Source: Flagellimonas sp. 389
Lineage (GTDB): Bacteria > Bacteroidota > Bacteroidia > Flavobacteriales > Flavobacteriaceae
Assembly (NCBI RefSeq): GCF_018449435.1
Contig: NZ_JAHCMU010000003.1
Coordinates: 203,584 to 267,583 of the forward strand
Length of the DNA stretch: 64,000 bases
Reading direction: 5' to 3'
The notes under the pieces are model-generated. The model worked only from the letters and a program-made list of their open reading frames with translations, was not told the DNA's origin and did not search any database. Shown here in pieces: positions 34,043 through 44,991 of this stretch. The position numbers and the translations under genes were made by a program. Each line of letters starts with the position of its first letter. Positions within the stretch are counted from its first letter, which is position 1.

Positions 34043-35444
34043 TTCGATACCTTGAATCCTTCAAATACTTAGCCACCAATTCATTGAATTTTGGTGTTAT
34101 TCTAAACAAGCCGGTATCTGGTAGATTATACAATTTTTCTTTGTCATCAAAACCTTTCTTTAGGGCTTCTTCTAGATAAAACAAAGCAGTTCCAAAATCT
34201 TCATTTTTTACACTTAGAGATATTATGTTCATGTAATGCTCAAAGTTCTCAGGCTCCAAAATGGTCTTTAGCATATACAAAAATGCAAGTGCATCCTCAT
34301 CTATAAGTGCTTCGGATTTTACCATATCAATATTGTCTTCTGCCAACGCATTAACATAGCCCAACAAACGATTTCCCATTTGTTTTTCATAAATATTACT
34401 GGCAGAAATAAACTTATTGATCTCTGTCATTTGATAATTCCACCAACCCAGATTATTAAAATTATGGGTGACGACGTCTTCTTCTATATAATATTGATAA
34501 TCTTCTTTTAAAAGTGACTCCTTAAAGAACGTTGCATTTTCTGCTCTTTTCATTCCTTTAAACACACGGTCCCGTCTCAGGTTTTTTTGAACTTGCCGTA
34601 AAGAATCCAGATTTTTGTGCACACCATAAATAGACATCATCTCTCCCATATATTGCTCTGCAAATAGCAACTTGTTCGAATTCTTCAACCTATTGACTTT
34701 GGCTAAATCTTTCTTAAAGGCCTTTTCAATATAACTGGAATCCATGGCCGCCAATTTTTTACCCATTGCCGATAATGTGAACAGCTGCATGGCTTTTTGA
34801 AAATATTTTACATCTGGCCATTTTTGTTCTTCATCGTACAACAATATCTGATTTGGAAACTTAAACCGATCTAAAACCTTTTCTACATTTAGCATTTGGG
34901 TGTAGTTGAAATCATTTTTCCCGATTATTCCAATGAAATGAAAAGAACGCTTAGGGTTTAATAGGTCTGAGTTTGCAATAGAAGCACCTGCAGAAATGGT
35001 ACCTGCGACGTCCTTTATAAAAATTGGAACCAGATTGGCAAAACGTGCCCCAGAAGAAATACCAGCGGTATATACTCTCGATTTATCAACGGGTAAAATG
35101 CGTGATATTTTATTTAGAACATTACTCGCACTTATCATATTGTTAGATAAGGGAACAGTATCGGACAGTTTTGGTGCCGCCAATAGATACCCTTCCTCCT
35201 CGGCTGCCTGCAAGAACATGGACATCGACTGCCGTTCTTTTCCATCCAAATCAAACACCAATAATAAAGGCCACTTTTTGGTAGTCGTAAAATGGGTAGG
35301 CAAATAAAGAGAAAATGTGTCTGGAATGGTATCGTTTACGACCAGCGAGTCTATAATCTTTCCTTTTTTAAGTACTAATTCTTGCGTAAACGCACTTTGA
35401 AACAAAAATGTGGCAAAAAAAAGTATAGCATATTTTTTTTTCAT
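34029..35444 (-). CDS. Secreted alpha/beta-hydrolase-like protein with helical C-terminal domain
   Basis: 471 residues with a signal peptide (ILFFATFLFQSAFTQ). Residues ~30-230 resemble an esterase or depolymerase fold: WPLLLVFDLDGKERQS and the nucleophile elbow-like YTAGISSGARFANL (G-x-S-x-G). A clear catalytic His was not found, so it may be inactive. Residues ~235-470 are helical and repeat-like, ending in a TPR-like segment (FGTALFYLEEALKKGFDDKEKL). The role is unknown. It stands alone, with an Lrp regulator upstream. Confidence 0.7.
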   Translation of the reverse strand: MKKKYAILFFATFLFQSAFTQELVLKKGKIIDSLVVNDTIPDTFSLYLPTHFTTTKKWPLLLVFDLDGKERQSMSMFLQAAEEEGYLLAAPKLSDTVPLSNNMISASNVLNKISRILPVDKSRVYTAGISSGARFANLVPIFIKDVAGTISAGASIANSDLLNPKRSFHFIGIIGKNDFNYTQMLNVEKVLDRFKFPNQILLYDEEQKWPDVKYFQKAMQLFTLSAMGKKLAAMDSSYIEKAFKKDLAKVNRLKNSNKLLFAEQYMGEMMSIYGVHKNLDSLRQVQKNLRRDRVFKGMKRAENATFFKESLLKEDYQYYIEEDVVTHNFNNLGWWNYQMTEINKFISASNIYEKQMGNRLLGYVNALAEDNIDMVKSEALIDEDALAFLYMLKTILEPENFEHYMNIISLSVKNEDFGTALFYLEEALKKGFDDKEKLYNLPDTGLFRITPKFNELVAKYLKDSRYRINDQ

Positions 35445-35518
35445 AACGCTGTATCAACAAAAATCTGGCCAAAACGAAAAGGCTGTTTATCCTTTATAAA
35501 AATAAACGAAATTTATCA

Positions 35519-35965
35519 CTAATTCTTACTTTGTTTAATTGGTGCATTTGCGACAATATTGGACAATACTATGTGTGTTCTACATTCTCCGTACACTATT
35601 AGTTCATCAATAAATTTTTCCAAATGGGCTTGATCCTTTAACACTACCTCCATGATGATGTTCTCGTTACCAGTAATCCGATAGCAGTTGACCACTTCTT
35701 GAAACGATTTTACTTTGTTAAGAAATGGTTTGAGCTTGCCCATAAAGGCACGAAGCATAATGATCGCTTTTAACTGATGCCCTGCCAAAGCATAAGAAAC
35801 GGTAGTACCATATCCTTCTATCAATCCCAAGTCTTCCATTTTTTTTACGCGCTCTGCTATAGCTGGTGGGGTAAGCCCAACTTTACGCCCAATATTTGCA
35901 AAAGACTCTCTAGCATCTTGCTGTAGATAGCCCAGAATTTTCCAATTTAAATCATCTATTTTCAT
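35519..35965 (-). CDS. Lrp/AsnC family transcriptional regulator
   Basis: 148 residues. The N-terminal winged HTH (DDLNWKILGYLQQDARESFANIGRKVGLTPPAIAERVKKMEDLGLI) is followed by the RAM ligand-binding domain (residues ~65-148, with VVNCYRITGNENIIMEVVLKD). It is a DNA-binding regulator that usually responds to amino acids. It diverges from the hypothetical gene at 36090, with ~125 bases between, where it may bind. The target cannot be told from the sequence. Confidence 0.92.
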   Translation of the reverse strand: MKIDDLNWKILGYLQQDARESFANIGRKVGLTPPAIAERVKKMEDLGLIEGYGTTVSYALAGHQLKAIIMLRAFMGKLKPFLNKVKSFQEVVNCYRITGNENIIMEVVLKDQAHLEKFIDELIVYGECRTHIVLSNIVANAPIKQSKN

Positions 35966-36089
35966 ATTTAAAGTGATTTATCGTTAATACCTAACATTCA
36001 ATAGTAAATAATCATTTTCTATTTTAAAAACAAATTTACATTATCTATTTCATATGTAATTTTAACTTTCTAAACTGTCTTGAAAAGAA

Positions 36090-36491
36090 ATGGAAAGGAG
36101 TTCTTTAAATTCTCTTGTAATATATAGAAAATCACTAGCGCTTAGAGATTTAAGCGAAGCTGTGGCTTCTTACTTTTCCCGAAATAAAGAAGCATTGTCC
36201 TTACGGAATTATCAAAGCTTTCGGGATGATATTTCCAAGTCCCTGCGTACCGATGCAATTTTAATCACCAAAGAGGTAGAACAAGCTGCTTTAAGTAGTT
36301 CTTATTCCGTAAAAATGGAAAGCCTTACCTTTATCAACATCATGACACGTAATATTTTAGCATATTGCAACGGTCTTGAAAGAGATGGTGTAAAAGAAAA
36401 AGAATACCTCAATCTTTTACGAAAGGAAATCAAACTGTTTAGGTCTTCTTTCAAAAAATGGAGAAAGTCCTTTAAAAACGGAAACGACTAA
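36090..36491 (+). CDS. Hypothetical helical protein
   Basis: 133 residues, nearly all predicted helical, basic, and without a signal or membrane helix. The sequence (IYRKSLALRDLSEAVASYFS, SFRDDISKSLRTDAILITKEVEQAAL, KMESLTFINIMTRNILAYCNGLERDG, then a Lys-rich end) suggests a four-helix bundle somewhat like the S23/IVP class, but I do not recognise it firmly. It diverges from the Lrp gene and converges on icmF, which ends 20 bases later. Confidence 0.6.
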   Translation: MERSSLNSLVIYRKSLALRDLSEAVASYFSRNKEALSLRNYQSFRDDISKSLRTDAILITKEVEQAALSSSYSVKMESLTFINIMTRNILAYCNGLERDGVKEKEYLNLLRKEIKLFRSSFKKWRKSFKNGND

Positions 36492-36510
36492 CTATTTTCC
36501 TATCTAAATC

Positions 36511-39500
36511 CTACATGTTACGCCTATACTGCCCACCCACCTGAAACAGTGCGTTGGTAATTTGTCCCAATGAAGCGTATTTGGTTACCTCCATAAGTTT
36601 TTCAAATAGATTTTCATTGTTTACAGCCGCTTCTTGAAGCTCTTTTAATTGGGCTTTGGTTTCCGTTTCATTCCTAGAATGTAGGTTTTCTAAAATGACT
36701 ATCTGATTCTTCTTTTCTTCCTCGGTTGCCCGTATGACTTCTGCAGGAAGTACGGTTGGCGATCCTTTAGAACTTAAAAAGGTGTTCACCCCAATAATTG
36801 GATATTCCCCAGTATGCTTTAAGGTTTCATAATGCAAACTTTCTTCCTGTATTTTGGAACGTTGGTACATGGTTTCCATTGCCCCCAAAACTCCACCACG
36901 TTCCGTTATTCTATCAAACTCTACTAGCACTGCCTCTTCTACCAAATCCGTAAGTTCTTCAATGATAAAAGAACCTTGGATAGGATTTTCATTCTTGGCC
37001 AATCCTAGTTCTTTATTAATGATCAATTGAATGGCCATGGCCCTTCGTACGGATTCTTCTGTAGGGGTCGTAATAGCTTCATCGTAGGCATTGGTGTGGA
37101 GTGAATTACAATTATCGTAAATGGCATACAACGCCTGCAAGGTGGTGCGTATATCATTAAAATCAATTTCTTGGGCATGCAAACTTCTACCAGATGTTTG
37201 TATATGATATTTTAACATCTGGGCACGTGAATCGGCGCCATACTTTTCCTTCATTGCCTTTGCCCATAAGCGTCTAGCTACTCTTCCAATTACTGCATAT
37301 TCAGGGTCCACTCCGTTTGAGAAAAAGAACGAAAGGTTAGGACCAAATTTATTAATGTCCATTCCCCTACTTAAATAATATTCTACATACGTAAACCCAT
37401 TGGAGAGTGTAAAGGCTAGCTGTGTGATAGGATTTGCTCCTGCTTCGGCAATATGGTATCCAGAAATTGAGACCGAATAAAAGTTACGTACGAGATTATC
37501 AATAAAATATTCTTGTACATCGCCCATTAATCGCAATGCAAATTCCGTGGAAAAAATACAGGTATTCTGTGCCTGGTCTTCTTTTAAAATATCTGCCTGT
37601 ACCGTTCCCCTTACCTGATTTAGTGTATCTTTTTTAATCTGGCTGTAAATATCTTTGGGCAGAACTTGATCTCCCGTCACCCCCAAAAGCATAAGTCCCA
37701 ATCCATTATTTCCATCGGGAAGCGCCCCAGAATATGAAGGTCTATCACTATCTTTCTTTTTGAAGATTGAAGTTATTTTTTTCTCAACTTCTTTTTCCAA
37801 TCCATTTTCCCTGATGTATTTTTCACAGTTTTGGTCAATGGCGGCATTCATAAAAAACGCCAATAACATAGGTGCAGGACCATTAATGGTCATACTTACA
37901 GAGGTCATTGGGTCGCTCAGATCAAACCCGGAATATAGTTTTTTGGCATCGTCCAAACAGCAAATAGAGACTCCCGCATTTCCAATTTTACCATAAATAT
38001 CTGGTCTATGGTCTGGATCATTACCATATAGAGTTACAGAATCAAATGCCGTGGATAGGCGCTTTGCCGGCATATCCAAACTTACATAATGGAAACGTCT
38101 GTTGGTTCGCTCTGGTCCACCTTCACCAGCAAACATCCTGGTAGGATCTTCCCCCACTCTTTTGAACGGGTACAATCCGGAAGTATACGGAAACTCCCCC
38201 GGAACATTTTCCTGTAAGCTCCATCTAAGGATATCTCCCCAAGCTTGATACTTAGGCAATGCTACCTTAGGTATTTTACTATGCGAAAGTGATGTTGTAT
38301 GGGTTTCGATATGCACTTCCTTACCTCTCACCTTAAAGGTGTATTGCTCGGATTTATACTGATTCACTTTGTTTTGCCATTTTAAAATGGTTCCCCAATT
38401 GTGGGGGTCAAGGTTCATTTTAACTTTATCAAACTGTGCCAACAATAATTTTACAAATACGATTTCGTCATCTTGTACCTGTTTCAAGATGGCATCGGCA
38501 TCAAGTCCTGGTTTTACCAGATAGGATTGCTCATTTATGTTTGGAATAATGGATAAAATCGTTTGATGGATACCAAACAATTTTTGTGCTACAATAACTT
38601 GTTGATCAACCTTTTTGTCATACGCCCTATTACTTTCCGATATTTCAGAAAGATATCTTGTTCTTGCGGGTGGAATAACAAAGACCTTTTCTGTAAGCTC
38701 ATTGGAAACTTTAAAATTGGATTCCAGTTTTGCTCCTGCTTTATCGGTCAAAGTTTCCATAACAATTTTATAGAGCCTGTTCATTCCAGGGTCGTTAAAT
38801 TGCGAAGCAATGGTTCCAAAAACAGGCAAATCGTTCTGATCAATATCCCATAATCCCTGGTTTCGCATGTATTGTTTTTTTACATCGCGCAACGCATCCA
38901 AAGCACCTCTTTTATCAAACTTATTGATAGCTACAACATCTGCAAAATCCAGCATGTCTATCTTTTCCAGCTGGGTTGCCGCACCAAATTCTGGAGTCAT
39001 TACATATAGGGAAACATCACTATGTTCCAGAATTTCAGTATCAGATTGACCAATACCAGAAGTTTCAAGTATGATTAAATCAAAATTGGCCGCTTTAAGT
39101 ATTTGTACCGCTTCTGCCACATGTTTGGAAAGTGCAAGGTTTGAACGCCTGGTTGCCAATGAACGCATGTAAACGCGTGTATTGTTAATTGCGTTCATGC
39201 GGATTCTATCGCCCAACAAGGCACCTCCCGTTTTTCTCTTGGAAGGGTCTACGGAAATAATGCCAATATGTTTATCTGAAAAATCACCTAAAAATCTACG
39301 GACAAGTTCATCCACTAAACTGGACTTTCCCGCTCCACCTGTTCCTGTTATCCCCAACACTGGTACTTTATTGGGATTCTTTTTGATAATAGCTTGATGA
39401 TTTTCAAAAAGCTCGTGCTTGTTTTCTGCCAAGGATATTAATCGCGCAATGGCATTTACATCTTTCTCCTTTAGCAATTCTTCTAAACTTTTTCCTTTTG

Positions 39501-39957
39501 AAAGCTTCAAATCAGGTACATCAGTATCGCAGCGCATTACCAAATCATTGATCATCCCTTGCAAGCCCAATTCACGGCCATCATCTGGAGAATAGATACG
39601 CTCAACCCCGTAATCCATCAACGCTTTGATTTCCTCTGGAAGGATTACTCCACCGCCACCGCCAAAAATCTTGATATGTTCCGCACCTCTTTCTTTTAAC
39701 AGGTCGTACATATATCTAAAATATTCATTGTGCCCGCCTTGATATGAGGTCATCGCAATTGCATTAGCATCTTCTTGCACTGCGCAATCGACAACTTCGG
39801 CGACACTTCTATCATGTCCTAAATGAATCACTTCAACCCCGGTCGATTGAATAATTCGACGCATAATATTAATTGCAGCATCGTGTCCATCGAACAAAGA
39901 AGCTGCGGTAACGATTCTAATCTTATTTTTGGGCTTGTAGGGCTTTATTTGTTCCAT
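36511..39957 (-). CDS. icmF: Fused isobutyryl-CoA mutase (IcmF)
   Basis: A 1,148-residue B12 enzyme that interconverts isobutyryl-CoA and n-butyryl-CoA and carries its own G-protein chaperone. Domain order: B12-binding (~10-140, [18 protein letters not shown] with the base-off His); MeaB-like GTPase (~195-420, P-loop [12 protein letters not shown]); linker; and C-terminal acyl-CoA mutase barrel (~560-1110, [50 protein letters not shown]). This three-part architecture is specific to IcmF. ATG 39957 is preferred to TTG 39963. It is involved in branched-chain acid or fatty acid metabolism. Confidence 0.94.
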   Translation of the reverse strand: MEQIKPYKPKNKIRIVTAASLFDGHDAAINIMRRIIQSTGVEVIHLGHDRSVAEVVDCAVQEDANAIAMTSYQGGHNEYFRYMYDLLKERGAEHIKIFGGGGGVILPEEIKALMDYGVERIYSPDDGRELGLQGMINDLVMRCDTDVPDLKLSKGKSLEELLKEKDVNAIARLISLAENKHELFENHQAIIKKNPNKVPVLGITGTGGAGKSSLVDELVRRFLGDFSDKHIGIISVDPSKRKTGGALLGDRIRMNAINNTRVYMRSLATRRSNLALSKHVAEAVQILKAANFDLIILETSGIGQSDTEILEHSDVSLYVMTPEFGAATQLEKIDMLDFADVVAINKFDKRGALDALRDVKKQYMRNQGLWDIDQNDLPVFGTIASQFNDPGMNRLYKIVMETLTDKAGAKLESNFKVSNELTEKVFVIPPARTRYLSEISESNRAYDKKVDQQVIVAQKLFGIHQTILSIIPNINEQSYLVKPGLDADAILKQVQDDEIVFVKLLLAQFDKVKMNLDPHNWGTILKWQNKVNQYKSEQYTFKVRGKEVHIETHTTSLSHSKIPKVALPKYQAWGDILRWSLQENVPGEFPYTSGLYPFKRVGEDPTRMFAGEGGPERTNRRFHYVSLDMPAKRLSTAFDSVTLYGNDPDHRPDIYGKIGNAGVSICCLDDAKKLYSGFDLSDPMTSVSMTINGPAPMLLAFFMNAAIDQNCEKYIRENGLEKEVEKKITSIFKKKDSDRPSYSGALPDGNNGLGLMLLGVTGDQVLPKDIYSQIKKDTLNQVRGTVQADILKEDQAQNTCIFSTEFALRLMGDVQEYFIDNLVRNFYSVSISGYHIAEAGANPITQLAFTLSNGFTYVEYYLSRGMDINKFGPNLSFFFSNGVDPEYAVIGRVARRLWAKAMKEKYGADSRAQMLKYHIQTSGRSLHAQEIDFNDIRTTLQALYAIYDNCNSLHTNAYDEAITTPTEESVRRAMAIQLIINKELGLAKNENPIQGSFIIEELTDLVEEAVLVEFDRITERGGVLGAMETMYQRSKIQEESLHYETLKHTGEYPIIGVNTFLSSKGSPTVLPAEVIRATEEEKKNQIVILENLHSRNETETKAQLKELQEAAVNNENLFEKLMEVTKYASLGQITNALFQVGGQYRRNM

Positions 39958-40100
39958 TGGCAATAAAGGGTCTTATTTCACTATGCAATTTACAGAAAAT
40001 GCAACATAAAATTGGTTTTGATTAGAATTTTATAAAAACTAAAGGTGCTTTGGGTTACTTTTTTTGAATATCATAATTTTATTGCGCTCAAACTACCCAT

Positions 40101-40949
40101 ATGAAACTAACTATCCTTATTCACTGCCCAGACCAATCGGGAATCATAAGTGCGGTAACGCGCTTCATCCACGAAAAAAAGGGAAACATTATTTATTTGG
40201 ATCAGCATGTCGACAAGGAAGCTGGGGTATTCTTTATGCGATTGGAAAGTGAATTTAACGCTGATTTTAGTTTACTAAATTTTGAAGGTGGGTTTGAAGA
40301 ACAATTGGCAAAAAAGTATAACATGTATTGGAACATCTATTTGGAAGCGACAAAACCCAAAATGGCGATTTTTGTTTCTAAATACAATCATTGCATATAT
40401 GACCTTTTAAGCCGCTACAATTCAGGGGAACTTTCTGTTGATATTCCATTCATTTTAAGCAATCATCCAGATCTTGCGTATGTAGCTGATCAGTTTCATA
40501 TTCCATATTATCATATTCCTGTAACCAAGGAAAACAAGGCATCTGCAGAAGATCAACAACTACATCTTTTAAAAGAACACAATGTTGATTTCATTGTGCT
40601 AGCCAGATATATGCAAATCCTTTCGCCAAAAGTAATCGATGAATTTCCACAGCAAGTCATTAATATTCACCATTCCTTTTTACCTGCATTTGCCGGAGCC
40701 AAACCCTATCATGCCGCTTTTGAAAGAGGGGTCAAGATTATTGGTGCTACAAGTCATTATGTAACAGAAGCATTGGATGCAGGCCCCATCATAGCGCAAG
40801 ATGTTGTCACGGTATCCCATTCGCATGCTATCAAGGATTTTATTGCAAAGGGAAGAGACTTGGAAAAAATCGTACTTTCCAGGGCGGTACAGCTTCATGT
40901 GGATAGAAAGACCATGGTCTATAATAACAAAACGGTTATATTTTCTTAA
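40101..40949 (+). CDS. purU: Formyltetrahydrofolate deformylase
   Basis: A 282-residue enzyme that hydrolyses 10-formyl-THF to THF and formate, balancing one-carbon units. An N-terminal ACT domain (1-80, LTILIHCPDQSGIISAVTRFI) is followed by the formyl-transferase fold. Catalytic residues are in VINIHHSFLPAFAGAKPYHAAFERGVKIIGATSHYVTEALDAGPII (Asn, His, Asp). It diverges from icmF and precedes the DUF4197 gene by 69 bases. Confidence 0.94.
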   Translation: MKLTILIHCPDQSGIISAVTRFIHEKKGNIIYLDQHVDKEAGVFFMRLESEFNADFSLLNFEGGFEEQLAKKYNMYWNIYLEATKPKMAIFVSKYNHCIYDLLSRYNSGELSVDIPFILSNHPDLAYVADQFHIPYYHIPVTKENKASAEDQQLHLLKEHNVDFIVLARYMQILSPKVIDEFPQQVINIHHSFLPAFAGAKPYHAAFERGVKIIGATSHYVTEALDAGPIIAQDVVTVSHSHAIKDFIAKGRDLEKIVLSRAVQLHVDRKTMVYNNKTVIFS

Positions 40950-41018
40950 ATATATTCTGACAGCATTCAGTTTTCTCAGCTTATGTAGTAATTTCACCTC
41001 AACTATAAAAACAACACT

Positions 41019-41723
41019 ATGAAACGATTTTTATTGGCGCTTTTAATTTTTCAGTTAGTTGGTTGTACAGAGTTACAACAAGTCGTTAACCAACTTCCAC
41101 AAGGAACAACTGGCATTGGAAACGTAGAAATAGCGCAAGGTTTGCGAGATGCGCTTAACCTGGGAATAGATAAACAAGTAGACAAATTGGCCCTTAAGGA
41201 CGGTTTCTTTAAAAATGAGCTTGTCAAAATTTTGCTTCCAGATGAACTTAAAAAAGTTGATAAAACACTTAGGGATGTCGGCTTGGGCAGTTTAGCCGAT
41301 AAAGGGCTACAGATACTCAACCGAGCTGCGGAAGATGCCGTAAGTGAGGCTACACCAATTTTTGTGGATGCAGTAAAGGGAATTACGTTCAATGATGCCA
41401 AGCAAATTTTGTTGGGAAATGATAATGCCGCTACCAATTATTTGGAGCAATCCACAAAATCCAAGTTGTATGACAAATTCAACCCCATTATCGAAAAATC
41501 TTTTAAGAAAGTTGGAGCCGACCAAATTTGGAGCAACATCATTACCAAGTACAATAACCTTCCACTTACCAATAACGTAAATCCAGATTTAACAGATTAT
41601 ACAACACAAGAAGCATTAGAAGGTGTGTATACAATGATTGCTGTTGAGGAAAAAGAAATTAGAACAAAAATTTCTTCAAGAACCACAGATCTACTGAGAA
41701 AAGTTTTCGCACTACAAGATTAG
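41019..41723 (+). CDS. DUF4197 domain lipoprotein
   Basis: 234 residues with a short lipoprotein signal (FLLALLIFQLVGC). The mature part matches DUF4197: GLRDALNLGIDKQVDKLALKDGFFKN, ILLPDELKKVDKTLRDVGLG, LNRAAEDAVSEATPIFVDAVKGITFNDAKQILLGND and the final TTQEALEGVYTMIAVEEKEIR. It is helical; its function is unknown. It follows purU on the same strand. Confidence 0.87.
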   Translation: MKRFLLALLIFQLVGCTELQQVVNQLPQGTTGIGNVEIAQGLRDALNLGIDKQVDKLALKDGFFKNELVKILLPDELKKVDKTLRDVGLGSLADKGLQILNRAAEDAVSEATPIFVDAVKGITFNDAKQILLGNDNAATNYLEQSTKSKLYDKFNPIIEKSFKKVGADQIWSNIITKYNNLPLTNNVNPDLTDYTTQEALEGVYTMIAVEEKEIRTKISSRTTDLLRKVFALQD

Positions 41724-42080
41724 CCAAAGATTTTTCCTACGCACAATATTCGTGAATTTTATGCGTTCTAAACTCAAGAAAACAAGACAATTATAACAAA
41801 ATCCTAAAGTTTAATTAACCTCGGTACAGTGGTTAAAATAGAATTTTGTAAAAGATTATCTGAGTTAGCATTTTTTTGAGTTAGTTAGTTTAAAACCGGT
41901 GTTAGCACCGGTTTTTTCTTTTACCCTATTTTAACTTCTGAAGCATTTTTTATCTAAAAAGTAGCCTTTAAGCATTATAAAAAAGGTAAGTTCTTATCGG
42001 AGTTTACTTTTTTTAAGATTTCATTAACAAATCGTTTTTTGTAATTCACTAATTTCAAGGGAGTTAATTCATCAATCAAA
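41724..42080. other. Gene-free stretch with a terminator
   Basis: 357 bases between DUF4197 and the AraC-type gene. The only clear structure is the terminator at 41894-41919, which lies ~170 bases after the DUF4197 stop. That distance leaves room for an unannotated small RNA or a long 3' UTR. No tRNA or good ORF was seen. Confidence 0.5.
41894..41919 (+). terminator. Strong intrinsic terminator
   Basis: A 10-bp perfect stem AAAACCGGTG / CACCGGTTTT with loop TTAG, followed by a T run. Confidence 0.85.
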
Positions 42081-43601
42081 ATGAGATGGTCAAAATTCTT
42101 TTTTTTCCTGTCTTTAATCTGCTGTACATTCAATTCGATTGGAGTATATAGTTGTTATGAATCTGGTCAACCCAATACCATTTCGGTATATGATTCGCTG
42201 AAATGGGCCGACTATTATTATAACATACAGCGATATAATAAAGCAATACCTATATATGAGAAAAATCTGGTCAATCCCGATGCAAAGAAAACGCATATTC
42301 TAAAAAGACTTGCGCTTAGTGAAGCTGCATTGAATCATGTGGATAGGTCTACCACCAATTTAACCAAATATCTACAACTGGAATTCAAACCAAATTTTTT
42401 GCTCAACGAAGGGTTTGACCCTATACGTAAGGAACAAGGGTTTAAAAAGATATCGGACAAAGTGATACCCAAAGTGAACACTTGGTCATTATTTTATCTC
42501 TTTGTTGCCGTTGTAGGTTTCTATGTGGTACTTATTCTATGTTTGAATAAACAGATATATCGTTCATCCCGTTTTTTGATAGCTTCGTTTATATTTATTC
42601 ACTCTTTGTTCATTCTGCATCTTAGCATAAATTCCGCAAACTATTTCTTTCAATATCCCCATACCTATTTAATGTCAACTTGGGCCATATTTTTGTACGG
42701 ACCATTATTATATTTTTATTTTAAGAAGACCACAACTGATTATACATTCAGGCCTATCGATATATTACACTTACTACCAAGCCTAGTACTTCTAACGTAT
42801 CTTGTATTAAATGTTTATACACTCACTGAGGAAAGCAAGATAACCTTGATGCTTTCCAGAATGCAAAATGGATTGGGGCCCCAAGATTCTAACAGGTTGG
42901 TCATCTTGGTCATCTTTAAAATCATTTCGTTAAGTGTGTATGGTTATTTTATTGGTAAAGTTTATAACGCGGGTAAAAACAATAAACTGCTTGACCTGAA
43001 AAGCCTTACCTGGCAAAAAAATGTATATCACATACATATATTGTATGTGTTTACGTATGCCGCATACGGCATAGTTATCATCAATGGTTACTCCAATGGT
43101 GTCCTTTTTGACATATCTGCGGCTACGATGGCATTTATGGTGCTATATGTAGGTTATTCAGCCAATATACAACCCGACGTGTTCAGCGGTATTTATGCCT
43201 ATAAGAATAGATTGTTTCCAAAGTATGAGAAATCTGGTCTAACACCTAGTCTATCGGACGAACTAAAAGAAAACCTACTACATCTTTTTGCCATTGAAAA
43301 AATCTACAAGGAAAATAATATAAGCCTGGACATGGTTGCAAAACGCCTAAATACTACAAGACATAATGCATCTCAAATTATCAACGAACATTTTAATGTT
43401 AGTTTTCATGAATTTGTCAATATATACAGGATAAGAGAGGCCAAACAATTACTTATGGACAATGAGTCCCATAAGTTGAACATTATCCATGTGGCCTATG
43501 AAGTAGGCTATAACAATAAAGTAACTTTTAATAAGGCTTTTAAGAAGGACACAGAACTTACACCTTCAGAATTTCAAAAAGCAGTTGCAAGGACATCTTG
43601 A
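42081..43601 (+). CDS. Membrane-anchored AraC-type transcriptional regulator with TPR-like sensor
   Basis: 506 residues. A signal sequence or helix (KFFFFLSLICCTFNSIGVYS) is followed by a ~100-residue extracytoplasmic TPR-like part (DYYYNIQRYNKAIPIYEKNL). Seven or so membrane helices lie between ~135 and 380. The C-terminal AraC-type DNA-binding domain occupies ~400-505 (NISLDMVAKRLNTTRHNASQIINEHFNVSFHEFVNIYRIREAKQLL, then HVAYEVGYNNKVTFNKAFKKDTELTPSEFQ). It is a one-component receptor linking an outside signal to DNA. Ligand and targets are unknown. It stands alone. Confidence 0.87.
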   Translation: MRWSKFFFFLSLICCTFNSIGVYSCYESGQPNTISVYDSLKWADYYYNIQRYNKAIPIYEKNLVNPDAKKTHILKRLALSEAALNHVDRSTTNLTKYLQLEFKPNFLLNEGFDPIRKEQGFKKISDKVIPKVNTWSLFYLFVAVVGFYVVLILCLNKQIYRSSRFLIASFIFIHSLFILHLSINSANYFFQYPHTYLMSTWAIFLYGPLLYFYFKKTTTDYTFRPIDILHLLPSLVLLTYLVLNVYTLTEESKITLMLSRMQNGLGPQDSNRLVILVIFKIISLSVYGYFIGKVYNAGKNNKLLDLKSLTWQKNVYHIHILYVFTYAAYGIVIINGYSNGVLFDISAATMAFMVLYVGYSANIQPDVFSGIYAYKNRLFPKYEKSGLTPSLSDELKENLLHLFAIEKIYKENNISLDMVAKRLNTTRHNASQIINEHFNVSFHEFVNIYRIREAKQLLMDNESHKLNIIHVAYEVGYNNKVTFNKAFKKDTELTPSEFQKAVARTS

Positions 43602-43829
43602 CAAACATCATAGCACTGAAAAAGGGTAAAGGTTTATCAGATGTTGCTCTTTTCGTTTTTTATCCATCTATTTTTAAGACAGAAAACAGCTCGCTAGGCA
43701 ATAGTAAGACATTTATGGTCTCAACTTTAAGGAATGATTGAATTAGTCAGCAATACTACCCTTTACCTAAGAGCTGTTTTATTTTTTCACAGATTCTTAA
43801 AAAAGAAAAGGTGACACTACCATTTGTAA

Positions 43830-44612
43830 CTATTCAACATTTTTAAGGTAGGTGATTACTCTTTCGTTAAAGACTGTTGGTTTTTCAACATTGACAACAT
43901 GGCCACAATCCTCGATAACGAACAAAGTAGACTCTACATGAGAGTTAACAACTTTCTTTATAGTAGGAAGAAATAGATAATCTTCACCTCCCATGATATA
44001 AAACGTTGGTATTTTGATATCGACCGCTCTAAAAAAACGTAACAGCGGATTAATTTCCGAAGTCAACTTAAACCATCTGATAAATTCCTTTTGATATAGT
44101 TTTTTAGCTTCTCTCACAAATAAGGAGCGGGACTCCCTATGATTTTTATTCGGCATAATTACGAACGCGAAAAACTTATACAACCAAATATATGGTACAA
44201 TGGATTTGAATATAACCCCCAAACGCATTAGAACTTGAGACCTTAGGTTAAGCTTCATTATAGCTCCGCCCATGACCATACTAACCACTCTATTGGAATA
44301 TTTTTCTGCTAAATTTCGTATTAAAATGGTCCCTAACGATATTCCAATAAAATGGGATTTCTCAATCTTTTCATGGTCCAATACCTCGATGATGTCTGCA
44401 GTAATGGAGTCAAAGGTATATTTGTCGCTGAACGCATCCTTTATGTTCGGCTTGGAATTTCCATGACCTCTCAAATCCAACAAAAGTATATTGAAATGTT
44501 TTTTAAAGTCTCTTAATTGTTTGTACCAAATAGTAGAACTACCTCCTGCACCGTGTACGAAGGTTACCCAATCTTTTGATGTTTCATGTCTGTATGCCGT
44601 GTAGTGTAGCAA
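43830..44612 (-). CDS. Alpha/beta hydrolase
   Basis: 260 residues with the alpha/beta-hydrolase fold. The oxyanion region is VTFVHGAGGSSTIWYKQL, the nucleophile Ser is in HFIGISLGTILIRNLAE, and the Asp and His are probably in YIMGGEDYLFLP and VIEDCGHVVNVEKP. The substrate is unknown; it could be an esterase or C-C hydrolase. No ATG is found in frame: upstream codons run R-T-F-I-K-K-Q-S to a stop, so TTG at 44612 is the likely start. The 228-base gap on its left holds no gene. Confidence 0.82.
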   Translation of the reverse strand: MLHYTAYRHETSKDWVTFVHGAGGSSTIWYKQLRDFKKHFNILLLDLRGHGNSKPNIKDAFSDKYTFDSITADIIEVLDHEKIEKSHFIGISLGTILIRNLAEKYSNRVVSMVMGGAIMKLNLRSQVLMRLGVIFKSIVPYIWLYKFFAFVIMPNKNHRESRSLFVREAKKLYQKEFIRWFKLTSEINPLLRFFRAVDIKIPTFYIMGGEDYLFLPTIKKVVNSHVESTLFVIEDCGHVVNVEKPTVFNERVITYLKNVE

Positions 44613-44789
44613 AGATTGTTTTTTTATAAAAGTACGTTAATTTTTTACTTACAAAAGGTTAGATCAAAATGATGACAATCTCGATTTTGTTAAATTTTAG
44701 ATAAAGTACCTGATTTCTAGGTGTGTAACGTGGCATTCCGTAGTCCATAGCTGGGTTTTCAACGTATCTTTGTTATAACAAATCTTGTA

Positions 44790-44987
44790 ATGATGAGTGA
44801 GCAATATTGTAAAGTTGGAGCTGTGACTCCAATAACTAGCGGAAGTCAAGCGATATCAGTTTTAGAGTTTATGTATCAGAATTTTATGGAAAAAGCATCT
44901 GATGCAACACATATGGACACTAATTTGAGAGAATTTTTCACCAAGAAAGCGCAGGGAATTAAAAAGACGTTGGAGAGCTTGGTATAA
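44790..44987 (+). CDS. Small hypothetical protein (65 residues)
   Basis: 65 residues starting with two Met (MMSEQYCKVGAVTPITSG) and then a mostly helical part (QAISVLEFMYQNFMEKASDATHMDTNLREFFTKKAQGIKKTLESL). I do not recognise a family. Its ending 4 bases from the convergent pyrF stop, with compact spacing, and its balanced composition suggest a real cytoplasmic protein, but support is limited. Confidence 0.5.
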   Translation: MMSEQYCKVGAVTPITSGSQAISVLEFMYQNFMEKASDATHMDTNLREFFTKKAQGIKKTLESLV

Positions 44988-44991
44988 CGAT

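Noticed and set aside
43602..43829. Possible RNA gene in the gap before the alpha/beta hydrolase gene
   Set aside because: No cloverleaf, strong hairpin or terminator pair was found.
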